64,000 nt of DNA, taken from contig AP031351.1 in NCBI GenBank assembly GCA_037833965.1, positions 30,392,501-30,456,500 on the forward strand, read 5' to 3'. Position 1 is the first letter of the stretch, and each line of letters opens with the position of its first letter. The DNA comes from Marchantia polymorpha subsp. ruderalis (Eukaryota > Streptophyta > Marchantiopsida > Marchantiales > Marchantiaceae). Shown piece after piece: positions 12,430 to 24,600 of this stretch. Below the pieces are notes generated by a model, which was given only the letters and a program-made list of their open reading frames with translations, did no database searches and had not been told where the DNA came from. The translations under genes were made by a program, and so were the position numbers.

Positions 12430-13790
12430 CTCTTTACTGCGACGGCGAATATTTAGTCTTTGCAGTCTCCAAAACTTCCTCAGTCAAAACCACTTTAAAT
12501 TAGAAACAAATCAACCTTGAGTCACACTCCCAAGTACATAGCAATCTATATTGATAAATAACTTAATTATTTTTATTTCAAGATGAAGTAGCTCTCGTTA
12601 GGTGAATCATATTAACCTATTATTATATGAAAAAATATTTATCTACAAAGATACAAACCTAAAGCTTCCTAATAGATATTAGATTCCTAATTCTTTGTTT
12701 TTGTAACGAATCATACCCTTGATGTCTTAATTTGGTCTACCTGAATTTTTCTTTACAAGTTGACCAACAGCTGAAGGTTTGCATTTGTTGGTGAGAATCC
12801 ATCTCTCTGTCAACAGTCGAAGACTCATGATCATCATTTTTTTGTGAGAATTCTAACAAAAGAATGTATAGCAAGTACATGGTATAAAATTGCTATCCCC
12901 ATTATATAAATATGGAAACTATAAATCAAGCTGAAATTGTCTTGATATAGTCAAGTAATTTCTAATTTCACTTCTGCTAATTGATTATGTGTGTTAAACA
13001 CAACGTGTTTTCAAACATACTTTCATGGACCATGTATTTGCTTACTCCTATGAATATGAATGAATATGAAAGTACTGAACACATGACATACATTTTGATT
13101 TGATTCATATCATTAAAAATCATTGTGATAAGCTTAATTTTTTCACATCGTTCATAAGAAGTGATTCATAGGAAATGTCTGCATGCTATATCTTAAAGTA
13201 CAGGGGATGAGCTTTTCTGAAGGGGTTTCCATTCCCATATTCTTCAATACAAAGTAAAAGAATTGTATGATCGATTCCTATGAATGATAAAAAGTACAAG
13301 AATCGTAGTTATATTTCTTTAGTAGTGAATAAAATTGGTTCATTTTTTAAAATGTATGTTAGATTTACTTAGAGTAGTTAATCATTGTACACCATACGTT
13401 GTTTCAGATGATTTGAAACACAAAATGAGCTTAAGGAGGGTTAATGAAATGGAAAGGACGAAACGTTCGAGTAAGAATGAGTTCATCCTAGAGGTTCAAG
13501 TGTTGAGTATATTCAAAGTTATGATTTTATCCTTTGAGTTGTGAGATTACAGTTTTGACATGCACAAAAGTTGTTCACTTTTAATTATTTAAATCACAAT
13601 TGTCAGCCTATGTATAGTGCAAAGTGATCCTTGTAATATCACACACACTCCAAACCTGTGCCCAGTCACGATAAGAATTGTGAAAGTTTGTTAAGATAGA
13701 TCAGACCCAAACGTCTTTGCTGGCGTGAAACTGATCTGGCTATGTGCAGAAGCTTCGCTATCCTGAAAGTATTAGAGAGTCGATTTTGGT
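12430..13790. other. AT-rich intergenic DNA, nothing recognised
   Basis: Short ORFs only (up to 69 codons). A tandem ATGAATATG duplication occurs near 13,050. A small GC-richer patch (12,120-12,430) lies just to its left. Confidence 0.5.
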
Positions 13791-13799
13791 CTCAACATT

Positions 13800-16361
13800 T
13801 GGACTCACGGAATCCGTCTCGTAAAAGCGCTTCGAGTGCCCCAACCCCACCGTCCTCGAGACCTGCAGAAGAGATTCCCACTTTGGTCTCGGGGATTTGA
13901 TTTGGGGATGAAAAAGTCGAGTCCATGGCTCTGCACGAGCACAAGCGCATGCTCATGCACATCCCAAAGAACCGCTTTTGCCGAAACAAACACGCTGGGG
14001 AAAGACAAAACGTCATCTGCTTGAAATTTGGAGGTTGCGCCGTAGCAGGATGCAGTCCAGCATTCCTTCCCTTCCGACCAAGAGAACTGCTCTAGACCAC
14101 ACTACACTACGTACACCTCGAGCGCAACTCTCACTCGTTCAGCTCAACCCAGCTGGGCTGGGCTCAGCTTAGCTTAGCTCACTCATCCAATCCAGCCCAT
14201 GCCCATTGCTCTCGACATAGCCATTGAGAGTTTGCACTATCATTGGCAAACGACCCCTCGAGCCTCCCTGTCTACAGTATAGGATCTCGAGCTGCCGCAC
14301 GCTTTAGTTTCTACTTGTGGATGGATGTGTGCCCACTCTATAGTAGCGAATTCATTATTGATCTCAGCTACACATGTCGGTCTGGCTGGGTGGATAGCTG
14401 GATAGTTGGCTGGAGCTCGTCTCTTAGACTCGAGCCCTCGTGCAGTGGAATGGGTGAAAAACATTTCGCTTTGGCTTTGTCTGGGTCCACTTTCAGTAAG
14501 AGCTCAGATACGTACTGGATACGGCCCTCGGCTGCCAGGAGCCGTTCGTTGTCGTGGGGAAGTTATACGGTCGACCTGGCTGCCGCATTGTGCACTAACG
14601 CTCGAGCTGCACATGGCCTGGTGGAGATGCATACGGTTTTGGTGCTTTGGACTGGGCCTCGATTGTACTGTAGAAGTAGATCGCTGAATCTCGTCTGTTC
14701 ATGTCTGAGAAAGGGACCTGGAGAGAGGGACAGGCCCGTGCCTGCCTCCTTCCTTGCCTTGCCTGGGGCGTGGTGCATGGGGCCCTGGAGAGCTGGTGGT
14801 GGTTAGTAAGCCTTTGAAGCTGGCGGAAGCAAGGAAAGAAGAAGCAAGGCATGAATGATAAAGAATAGTCCTTTGCTCGCGAGGGAAAAGTCTGGGGAAA
14901 TGGAGCTCCTGCCCCCAACTGAACGGGACTGGTCTAAACAAAATTAAACAAATTGTGCGGGGACATGCAGAACGTCGGGTTGAAATTTTAAAGCTCAGAT
15001 GCTTCTTCGGGTTGCTGCTGGATGGCTGGATGGCTGATTGGATGCTTGCTCGGCTGACCGACTACACTACTCAAGTGTAGTGTAGATCAGGCTATTCCGG
15101 CCGCCGTTCAATCCAAGTTGCAAACAATTCTCGTAGAGGTGAGGTGAGGAGAGGAGAGGATAGGAGAAAACAGAGCACGGGAGCATCACTCGGGCATAAT
15201 AACTCTGGAGGTCTTCCTGCTGCTGCCGGGCTGCGGTCGCTGCCGATGCCGAGCATTGGCTGGATGCTGACCCGAGCCGATACCATCCCCACCAGTGTGG
15301 AATTGTGGGCCCATCTGGAGTCAAACCGAGACCCGGACAGGCAAAAAGAAGAATTGACGGCAGGTGGGGTCCTTCCTTCCCTCGCTCCCTCGTACTACAA
15401 CTACTGGGGTGTCTCCTCGTTCCCGGGCCAGACAGGCACACACATTCGACGAGGAGGAGGGAGGAAGGGAGGGGAGAGAAGAGAAGAAGAGCAGCAGCCG
15501 CAGTGAGCGAGGAGCAGGGAGGCAGAAAAGTGGATGACGATAAAACTGCTGTACTGAGACTGGTGCTTGTCGTTTGCGCTGCTGGGGAGTGGTGTCAGGA
15601 GAATGCAGGGGAGAGAGGAGGCCTGTCCCAGCTCATTTTAAGCTTGCAACAACTCGAATCCTCGACACTCAGGACACGAGCCTTTATTCTCCTCTTACCC
15701 AGATCTTCTCCCCTTGTCTGCTGCCACATTCTGTGGACACTTCGAGAGATTGGGAGAGAGACTGTCGCTGAGCTGCTGCGCTTCAGCTGACCTCGAGCTG
15801 GACGAGGTGAGTCGAGCTCACGATCTGCTCAAAGGCCGACAACACTCTCGAAGGAGACACAAATTTTCAGACCTCCCTCCATGCAGCGCGTCTCCCACCA
15901 GATCACATCCGAACGCAGATCCCGCACAGATTTCCCACTCAGCCAAACTCCGCTCGGGAACGACCCCCCGCCATAAGCAGCGACAGCTCAAACTGACCAG
16001 CGCGCACACCCCGCACAGAAAACGCAACACTCCAGTGACCTCCACTGCAACAGCAGCTGCTGCATTCACTCACTCGATTTCTCGAGCTGCTGGAAGGAGT
16101 GAAGTCGCCGCCCGAGCTCAACTTCCCGACTCTCCAATCTGGGACAGAACACTCGAACGAGAGAGAAGCTGCAGCCCGAGAGCTCAACCGAGCTGAACTG
16201 GGATGAGCTGAACTGAACTGAGCTGAGCAGAGATGAGCTGAGCTGAATCGATTCTGGGCACAGAGCGATGCACAAACTGGCGAGAAGATGTGGCAGGGGT
16301 GAGCTGAATGCGGTGGGAGCAGCTGCGAAGTGAGAGAGGAGAGGGTCAGGAGACGGAGGAG
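13800..16361 (+). promoter_or_regulatory. GC-rich upstream region and probable 5' UTR of the amino-acid transporter
   Basis: Base composition rises at about 13.8 kb and stays high up to the transporter start codon, with many overlapping ORFs in all frames and none with a domain signature. The simplest reading is promoter plus a long 5' leader. Several ATGs precede the chosen start, so upstream ORFs could be present if transcription starts far upstream. The exact transcription start cannot be seen. Confidence 0.35.
16180..16252 (+). repeat. GAGCTGA-type short tandem repeat in the 5' leader
   Basis: About eight degenerate copies of GA(G/A)CTGA in roughly 70 bp, just upstream of the transporter CDS. 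Confidence 0.75.
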
Positions 16362-19300
16362 ATGGATTCGAGCTCGGGGGGCGAGGGGAGCTACGGAGGG
16401 AGGGAGGGGCCGAGAGTGGTGACAGTGCGCGAGGTGAGCTTTGCGCCCAATGTGCGGTCGGAGGTGTCATCACGGTCGGACGAGCCGGAGCTGATCTCGA
16501 TCCCGGTGACACCGCAGGGGTCGACGCCGCCGAGCCAGGCGTCGCCACGCATCTTCTCGCCAGGAATTTTGACACCGAGCGGCGCTCAGACGCCCAGGGG
16601 GTTAGCGCTGGGCGCAATGGGCGCAATGGGCGCGAGCATTCCGGGAAGCAGCAAGGCGCCGTCGAGCTTGCCGACCCCGAGCCTGCCGACGCCGAAAACG
16701 CCGTGGACGCCGGGGCTGCGGTCGCCTCGGTTCCTGGGCACGCCGCTGGCCACGCCCATGCGCCGCGCTTTTGTGAACATGAAACAATATTTGGAGGACA
16801 TTGGCCACTTCACGACGCTAAACCCTCGCGACGCCTGGCTACCGGTGACAGAGTCCCGAAATGGCAACGTCTTTTACGCTGCCTTCCACACCCTCAACGC
16901 ATCAATTGGCTTCCAGTCCCTCTTCCTGCCCGTGGCCTTTATGTACCTCGGCTGGTACCCCTCCCCCCTCACTTCTCACTTCTCACTTCCCCTTTCCCCT
17001 CTCCCCAAACCCCTCGCACCTCCAGCCCACTACTGTCAGTTAACAAAATTACGATGGAGATGTCTACGTTCAATTATTGGTTCATGGTTGCATGTGCAGT
17101 TTTTTCTGGATTGGGGATTATGGGCATCGTTATTTTTATGTTTTATTATTATTATTTCTGTTTTTAGGGGGAGATATTTCAGTGTGGTTTTTTTCGTGAA
17201 GATGTGTTGGTGGGATTGGCAAATTTTTGATCGTGAATGTGATGTGCCGGATTGTGGTGGAGGGGGATTTGGTGGGGAGCTATGGCGATTATGAGGGTTG
17301 GTTCGAGGAATTGGGGAGTTTAGTGGAGCCGAGGGGAGAGAAGGTTGAAGTGTGGGCGTGCGCTGTGGCTGCAGGACTTGGGGCAGTCTTGCTCTGACAG
17401 TAGCATTCGTGTGGCAGATGTACACCACGCATCTCCTCGTCATGATGCACGAGTCGGTGCCCGGCAAGCGCCTCAATCGCTTCATTGAGATCGCGCAAGA
17501 AGCTTTCGGTTCGTGCTCTCTCTCTCTCTTCTCTCTCTCTCTCTCACTGAAGAAACATCGTCTGACAGCGTCCCTATCCCACACATTCACCGTCACTGGG
17601 ATTCCAAACGAATCCACGCCGCCTTGAGCTCACAATGGGCACGAAGCATTCGACTGACACTCGAGAAAGCGTCCTCACAGTAGAGAGAATGCGAGCTCAG
17701 TGACAGTCCAGCAGTCGTCGAATTTTCCAGCAGTCAGCTTTGTCCATGAGCTCAGTCGGAGAGAGGGTTTATGCCGTGCCTTGTGTGCGCCGAGACCAAA
17801 TCCTGAGTCGTTGATTTCAGAGTTCTGATGCTCAGAAACCAGAGCTTCAGTAGAGACCGATGGAATCGAACTCTCGTTCTGATTTCTTGCAACATTGCTG
17901 CGAGCGGCGAGGGAGGGGTTATTTTGAGTAATCTCAGTGGGACTTCGGTGGGATGGTTGCAGGGCCGAAGCGCGGATTGCTGATCGTCATACCGCCGCTG
18001 ATCCAGCTGTCGGCGGGCTACTGCGTGGCTCTGACTATTCTGGGAGGGAGTGCTCTGCAGCTGTTCTACTCCACGGTGTGCACCGAGTGCTTTTACACCA
18101 AAGTGCTCACGGTCATGGAGTGGTACCTCGTGTTCACGTGCCTGTGTTGGGTCGTGGCCCTGCTGCCCAACCTCAATTCCATCTCGTATGTGTCGCTGGT
18201 CGGATCCATCATGGCCGTCGCCTACTGCACTCTGCTCTGGGCCATCTCGGTCGATGCAGGCCGCCCCCTGCCCATCTCCTACGACGCCGTTCGACGTAAG
18301 TCGGACCTGGCCACCGCTTTCACCATCTTCGTTGCGCTCGGCAACGTCGTCTTCGCCTTCAGAGGCCACAATCTCATTCCAGAAATTCAGGTTCCCTTTT
18401 CCTCCACTCTCGTCCTGATTTCCTTCTAATTTTCCCTCTCTCAATGCAATTATCATCGACGTCGTCATAGTCTTGGGCACTACTTCGAGCTCAGCTGGTG
18501 ATGGCTTTCGATTTTTCTCTCTTTGGAAGTTGTCGGTACTGACGGACGATGACTGAATTGGAATCGGCCATTGCATGGCGCAGGCGACCATGCCTTCCAG
18601 CTTGAAGAACCCTGCTCACGTGCCCATGTGGAGAGGAGTGAGGATTGCCTTCGTGACGGTGGCCATCTGCCTCTTCCCCATTGCAATCGCCGGCTACTGG
18701 GCTTACGGAGACAAGGTGAGCAGAGGAAACCTTCCACAAATCCTTGAATACACACACTGCTCGTAAATCTCAATTGTCATCGATAGACGAGTAATGCACT
18801 CTTCTAATCACCACCGCATGTTTACGCACGCATCAGTCGGAGATTACAATCACGTAATCATCAGGAGCGCAGTAGAAGTCACTCGAGAGCAGCTTATGCG
18901 TTCCCTCCAGTCCACACCCTTAGCCCAAACCCGTGGACGACTGGAACGATCACTCAAACGCACGAGGTCGATCGATCAATGCAGCAGAAACGCTGCACGA
19001 GCTAATGTCATGATGAGCGAGATTTCTCAGTGGGGTAGGACCAGAGTCGTCGTCGTCGACGACTCTGGTTATATAAGCATAGGGCATGCATGATTTCGTA
19101 CGTGCAGACGGACTGCAGAAAGCATGGGGAATTAAGCAGGTCATGACTGAGTCAAGCCCGAGTCAAAGCATGTCTACCTTTTGGTAGGAGTCCAGCAGCA
19201 GCCATGAGAGAAATCGGACAGACCTGGGCGCAAAAGGGAGGAGAGAGAGGGAGTGAGTGGGTGGGTGAGCGAGATTGCGGTGGGGAAAGTGGAAAAGGGG

Positions 19301-19832
19301 AAGTGGTGAGTGACGATTGGATGTGATGGGTGCGCAGATGCTGCCGTCGGGGATCCTATTCTCGCTGTACCACTACCACGTGATGGGGGCGTCGAGGGTG
19401 CTGATCGGGATGACATTCCTGATGGTGGCGCTGCACGCGGTGACCACGTACCAGATCTACGCCATGCAGCAGTTCGACTTCTTCGAGATGCTGCAGACGA
19501 TGAGGTCGAACCGGCCCGTGCCCTGGTGGCTGCGCCTGCTCTTCCGCTCGGGCTTCGTCTTCTTCAACTTCTTCGCGGCCGTGGCGCTGCCCTTCATCAG
19601 CAGCTTGGCCGGCTTCCTGGGCGGCATCAGCTCCATCCCCATCAGCTTCGCCTTCCCGTGCTTCATGTGGCTCTGGATCAAGAAGCCCAGCGTCCGAAGC
19701 TTCGACTGGTACCTCAACTGGACGCTCGGCATCTTCGGCATCTGCCTGTCTCTGTGCGTGAGCGTCAGCGGCATCTGGAGCATCGTCGACACCGGATTGA
19801 GGTTGAACTTCTTCCGCCCCGGAGAAACATAA
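16362..19832 (+). CDS. LHTL8: Lysine/histidine transporter-like 8 amino-acid permease (AAAP family), complete, 5 exons
   Basis: Proton-coupled amino-acid permease of the plant AAAP superfamily, expected in the plasma membrane. Exons: 16362-16954, 17375-17508, 17963-18390, 18584-18715 and 19338-19832. All introns are GT-AG, phases agree (2,1,0,0), and the product is 593 aa ending in TAA. The roughly 130-residue Ser/Pro-rich hydrophilic N-terminus contains ELISIPVTP and ends in FVNMKQYLEDIGH, LNPRDAWLPVTESRNGN. It is followed by about 10-11 membrane helices with the family signatures VWQMYT, HESVPGKR, AFRGHNLIPEIQ, PAHVPMWRG, AYGDK, SFAFPCFMWLWIKKP, DWYLNW, and the ending LNFFRPGET. These match the LHT8/AATL1 subgroup rather than classical LHT1. 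The ATG at 16362 was chosen over the in-frame ATG at 16308 because homologues begin close to the ELISIP motif; the longer start would add 18 residues. Converges with the BRCT gene. Substrate is not deducible. Confidence 0.93.
16955..17374 (+). other. Transporter intron 1
   Basis: Donor GGCTG|GTACCC and acceptor GGCTGCAG. It splits the Trp codon of LGW, with splicing giving LGW-T-W-G-S. A T-rich run lies in its middle. Confidence 0.9.
17509..17962 (+). other. Transporter intron 2, with (CT)n microsatellite
   Basis: Donor TTTCG|GTTCGT and acceptor GGTTGCAG, phase 1. A (CT)n run at about 17,516-17,545 begins just after the donor. Confidence 0.88.
18716..19337 (+). other. Transporter intron 4, with a perfect inverted repeat
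   Basis: Donor GACAAG|GTGAGC and acceptor GTGCGCAG, phase 0. At 622 bp it is the longest intron of the gene. It holds a 12-bp-arm inverted repeat at 19,041-19,068 followed by a TATATAAG motif. Confidence 0.9.
19041..19068. repeat. Perfect inverted repeat, 12-bp arms
   Basis: The left arm CCAGAGTCGTCG and its exact reverse complement are separated by 4 nt. TTATATAAG follows immediately. Seen directly; role unknown. Confidence 0.9.
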
Positions 19833-19869
19833 TCGCACGCTGCTCGCCGGCAGAACGAAGGAATTTCTC

Positions 19870-19948
19870 GAAATAGAGATTAGTGCACGATAGGAACCAC
19901 CACTTGGGAAATAGAGATTAACACAGAGTAGGAATCACCACTTTGGGA
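19870..19948 (+). repeat. Imperfect 38-40 bp tandem duplication in the transporter 3' UTR
   Basis: Two adjacent copies starting AAATAGAGATTA and ending in CCACTTGGG / CCACTTTGGG, beginning about 40 bp after the stop codon. Confidence 0.8.
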
Positions 19949-21607
19949 AGAAGCTTAGTTTAGGTGTAGGACGGTCTTCCGGCCTCGTTATCATGTAATG
20001 TGAGGATCAACTCCAATACCAATCATGGATACGAAGAGATCAGTGCAGAGGTGTTTGATGGATTGTAGAGGTGTTGGATGGATTGATTGTCTGCCACGTG
20101 TGGACTCTGTTCAGGAATATACACCACCTTTCGAGAAATATACTTCGTGCATTCGGTCAGAGCACAGCTTGCAGATTTGCATCGGAAGTAACTTGAGAAG
20201 TAAAAGATATGTTTCGTTCGTTTAGCTTTCAACTGAGGCAATTGCCTGAAAGTGCTCTCCACTGTCACAATCTAGATGCCTCTCAAGACCTGCAATCACA
20301 TCCCATTATACATGGGACCACCTTTGAATGTGTACTGCAGTTGGCATACTCCTAACTGTTATCTCAAACAAAAGACAATATTGAACTTGCACTTGTAACC
20401 AATCTCCACATACTCGAAAAGAGGAAAGAGTGTCTCAGCAAAGACGATGGATCGGCAGTAGGTCAATGATTGCAAACGAAGATCACCTCTGAGAAACTTT
20501 GCATCTAAACAAGTGAGAGCACATGATATTCAAAAGATCAGTTTGTTACGGGCACTCGTTACCCAGATATCGAGAAGGTGGTATGACCACGTAGAAGCAT
20601 TCTCGTCAGCAATCTGAACATGTACACACATCGCCATGCAACAAACAGAACCACCTCAGACAAACGATAATGCAGTCCATGAGCGTCTAGCTGCCGAATC
20701 ACAAACCCATAAGAGCTGCCGAATCACAAACCCATAAGAGATTCCAAACCACTATGGTTCGAAATCGAGAACACTTCATTCCAACTGAAAACAAACGGTA
20801 ACCAACCACCAAGTCACCGATCCAGCTGTTCACAAGAGAAGATTCATTCACACGCGTGTAAATGCATGTAGATACCGATTGCAAGATCCTAAATTGGTGT
20901 GAAATTTGAATCGATAGACGCTAATTTACATAAGGCTGGCAATTAACATGTACATGATACACAGGGACAAGTTACATGAAAGTCCCCTCACTGATCATTC
21001 TTGTGCACAGATCAATATGTTACCCCGATTAATTTTTGAACCGACAAATCTACAACTCAACCTACCTATCTATCTGACAAGGGAGCATGGCCAGCTCCCT
21101 TCATGGTAATGGGGATTGGGGCTTAGTGTTGAGTTTCTACGCTCTGTCTCCTACACAAATAAGGCATCCGTGTACCTCATTTGATCTAGAGCTGTACAAT
21201 CATGACAGGGTAGCACAGAAAAGGATTATGTATAGTGTGTTCACACTACTTTAACTAAGATACCTCAAGTTACAGATACAAAGTAATTATTGACTGCTAG
21301 GTACAGTGACAGAAGTTACTATATATGTATATGTATTAAATGACCTGGTTTACATCAATTGGAACATAATTACTACAGTGTGGTTCTTCTCGATAGAGAA
21401 GCTCGTCGCCGTCTATTATTGAAACTCTTGAACAGCTGGTCACTGCAGCGGAACAATACACAGGTCAGTCGAGATTTTAAGTGAGCACAACGATACGACA
21501 CTCATCCTTACAACTGCAGATAATCCACTATAAAGATATACGAACATTGGAAATTTGACAGCGCTTATGCCTTCTTTCCCAATTTACCCGGAAATTGAGT
21601 GCAACAC
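19949..21607. other. Intergenic region between convergent genes
   Basis: Holds the 3' flanks of the transporter (+) and the BRCT gene (-). Contains an AGAGGTGTT-type duplication near 20,047-20,086 and an exact 25-bp tandem duplication at 20,689-20,738. No ORF or RNA gene recognised. Confidence 0.6.
20689..20738. repeat. Exact 25-bp tandem duplication
   Basis: Two identical adjacent 25-bp units beginning AGCTGCCGAATC, in the convergent intergenic region. No mismatch suggests a recent duplication. Confidence 0.95.
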
Positions 21608-24600
21608 TTACTTTGAGAAGTCAAGTTTGTGACACATAACACCACTAAGAAGAAGTTCTGGTGTAAACACCTTCGCACCTGCAGCAACAAATCCAAGAGT
21701 GCTTACATATGTTTGCTCGTGATATAATTGGTGATTAATAAAGAATTAGTCAGCATATCACGACTCAGGAGCCCAAACCTCTTCAGTCGTAATATACTGA
21801 TAACATGAACCAAACTTCGAAGTCTGAAAGATTTACCAGCTCTTCACATGTTCACCTGAAAGAAAGTAGATTCGGTAGCCAGATCTAAACTGTTGCTATA
21901 TTCAGTGAGCACGACAATATGTAATAGTCCACAAGATTCTTCAAGGCACCATAGAAGTGAGTCTTCCACTACAGTGATAAATCAATGAAACGAATGAACA
22001 TGTGCACTGCATGTACCTTGCTCAAGGAGAGGACTGCACGTTTCTAATTCTTCTTCCGACGACAGCACAAGACAATAATCTGATTCTCTAACTCCGTCAG
22101 GTGCTGGACCAATGTACTCATCGACAACCTGCCACAACAGGTAACACCGATCTCAGAGAAAGCACGAAGGATAAGAAGAAATCGCACCCAAACAAATGGT
22201 TAAACAAAGTCATCTTGAAGCGCGGCATCTCGACACTCAATGCGACAAAATATGGGAAAATACCTGGCCTCCAGCAGCCTTAACAATCCTAGCAAGAGCC
22301 TCTGGTCCCGGTGATGTACCAGGCGTAATGTACACTCTAATGTCCTGCAAGAAAGTGACAACTGATAAGAACAATTGTCTCCTGCACAACCCACCTGAAA
22401 AAGATTGACACCTACGGACTACAGCGGTCGCGAGTTGCCTAACTGTCTTGCTCGGAAGGAGGTGCACGTCGTTTGTTGTCACCTCCAACGTTGCTTCGAC
22501 ACTTGGTCTGTGTACTATTTCCCCCCATCCGCATACTGGGGGCCCGTCTCATACCAGAGAGCAACACGTAGGTCACCAGAGAACTAGTGTGGTCAACGAT
22601 CTGAACCTCGTTCAAGCAGTATTTGGGATCCTAGGGCAACCGGCCCACTCATCACAGCCACAAGAGGAATGACTGCTACTTTGTCCAGCTACAACTACCT
22701 TAAATATGGAACTTTCCACACACCTGCAAAAGGGGTCTCTGTTGTGCGGCATTTAAAGTGGAAACCATGCAAAATCCCATCTCATCCTCTTTCCGCGTAT
22801 CTTTAAGAATGTAGGCTTGTTCATTCACAAAACCCTGTGCCTCGAGACAATTGTCCAGCCACTCTGCGGTGATGACGGGCTTCCCAGCAGCCATGGCCTC
22901 CAACATGTTTCCTGTTCTCACGAACTTGTCGGCCACAAAATGAGTACATTCGGCTGCTGAAGTTGTCACTCTTCCACCCAATTTTTTCACAATCTGTCAT
23001 GACAACACAACAGATGAACAAAAAGAGCATATGAGATTCCCAAACATATAACATCAGCTACAGAATACTAAGCCGATGATCTTGAAAGCAGTCCAAAACC
23101 GACCTACTGCATACTTCAGCAGTACCTTTCTTTGCTGCTTGCCAACGTCGTCAGCCAGGCCATGACTGAACAGAACGCATGTTGATATGGCTTCTCCCTT
23201 CCTACGCTTGGAGTCCTCTTTTGACGAAGTCGTGCTAGCCTCCTTAGATGAAGTGGGGCTTGTTGCGCTCACCTCTACTGTAAGAGGCTCAAGCTCCTTA
23301 CGCTTGCGGGCGCTTCTTGGACCTCCCTTCCCTCGTAGACGTCCACTAATTGAAGGAAAAGCAGGAGTAGTACTTGGAGGAGGAGGAGGAGGAGGTGGTG
23401 GAGGTTGAGGAGGAACTTCTACCTGCTCGGCATCAGATGGATCTGCTTTTTGCTCACCAGGAGCTCTAGGCAGTCGCCTACCTCTACCGCGACGCAGACC
23501 TGAACCCTGAGGAGGCCTTCCTGGTAGGGTTTTCTTCACAGGAGAAGAAACATCCGCGATACTTCGCATTCTTCTCCTACCAGGAAGAGCTTCAGTGTCT
23601 GATGGGTGAGCCTCCACACAAGCCGTCCCGTCGACGCTTGTATCCGCAGCATCTGTATCACAGGGGGAACCCTTCATCTCGTCGCCACCCTGCTTCTCTA
23701 GATCACTAGATGTCGTACAAGCTCGTTTTCTTCTGCCGTTGATGGACCCATCTTCACCACGACTCCGAGAGCTTCTCAAACCTTTACCAGCCTTCCTAAC
23801 CTTAGGAGCATCTACATTCTCATTTTCCTCTGCTTCAGGAGGTTGCATATGGCTAAGTGAGCGAATTTTTACACCAGGACTAAGGTTTACTTCTGCGTCC
23901 TCATCCTCGTCAGTTCCAAGGAGCCTAGCTACGGCGGCATCCGACATGTTAAATCTCCTTTTGATCTTGTCTAGATCAGTATCTTTTGATACTGCTACTT
24001 CCAAAGCCTCAACCTTCCTTTTCCTGTCTCCATTTCCAGCATCCTTTACATCCTCCGCTTCCTCATGGTCGGAATTTTGTCGGGCATTATCTGCACGCTC
24101 CTCTTCTGTACATACGTGTTGCTGATGTCTAGCACTCCGACCTCTTCTGACCTGGACAGGCCTCCTGGGCACTTGTTCCACTGGACCAGCCCAGCTTACT
24201 CTCCTGTTCCTTGCTCTGTCCTTGGGATCAGTGTACTTCCCAATAGGAGGATCGGTACCCTCAACTCGTCTGTTACGTCCTCTCATCTTTACATCTCTGA
24301 AAGAATTGATAGGATCGGTACTCTCAAATCTCGTACTCTGTCTTCCCTGGGTACGACTGCGACGAGTAACTATACGCCGTCCCTCAACAACACCATCATG
24401 TGTTTCTGTATTCAGGCCGGTAGTTTTATCATCGCTGCTCACTGGATGTACTGTTGCTGGAGACCCAGCAGGATCCTTACTTGTAGCAGGCTCATCGGAT
24501 CCATCGCCACTTGAGGCAAGGCAATCACTGCTCAGCATCTCCATCGCTTCTACAGCCCCTAGAGTGTCAGGTCCCATATGTATCTCTCGAACTGACACAA

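Noticed and set aside
20750..20770. tRNA B-box-like GGTTCGAAATC
   Set aside because: No matching A box or cloverleaf partners around it.
21833..21855. Alternative short terminal exon of the BRCT gene
   Set aside because: Splices in frame but truncates the second BRCT. The exon at 21,608-21,678 restores the conserved end, so it was preferred; kept only as a possible isoform.
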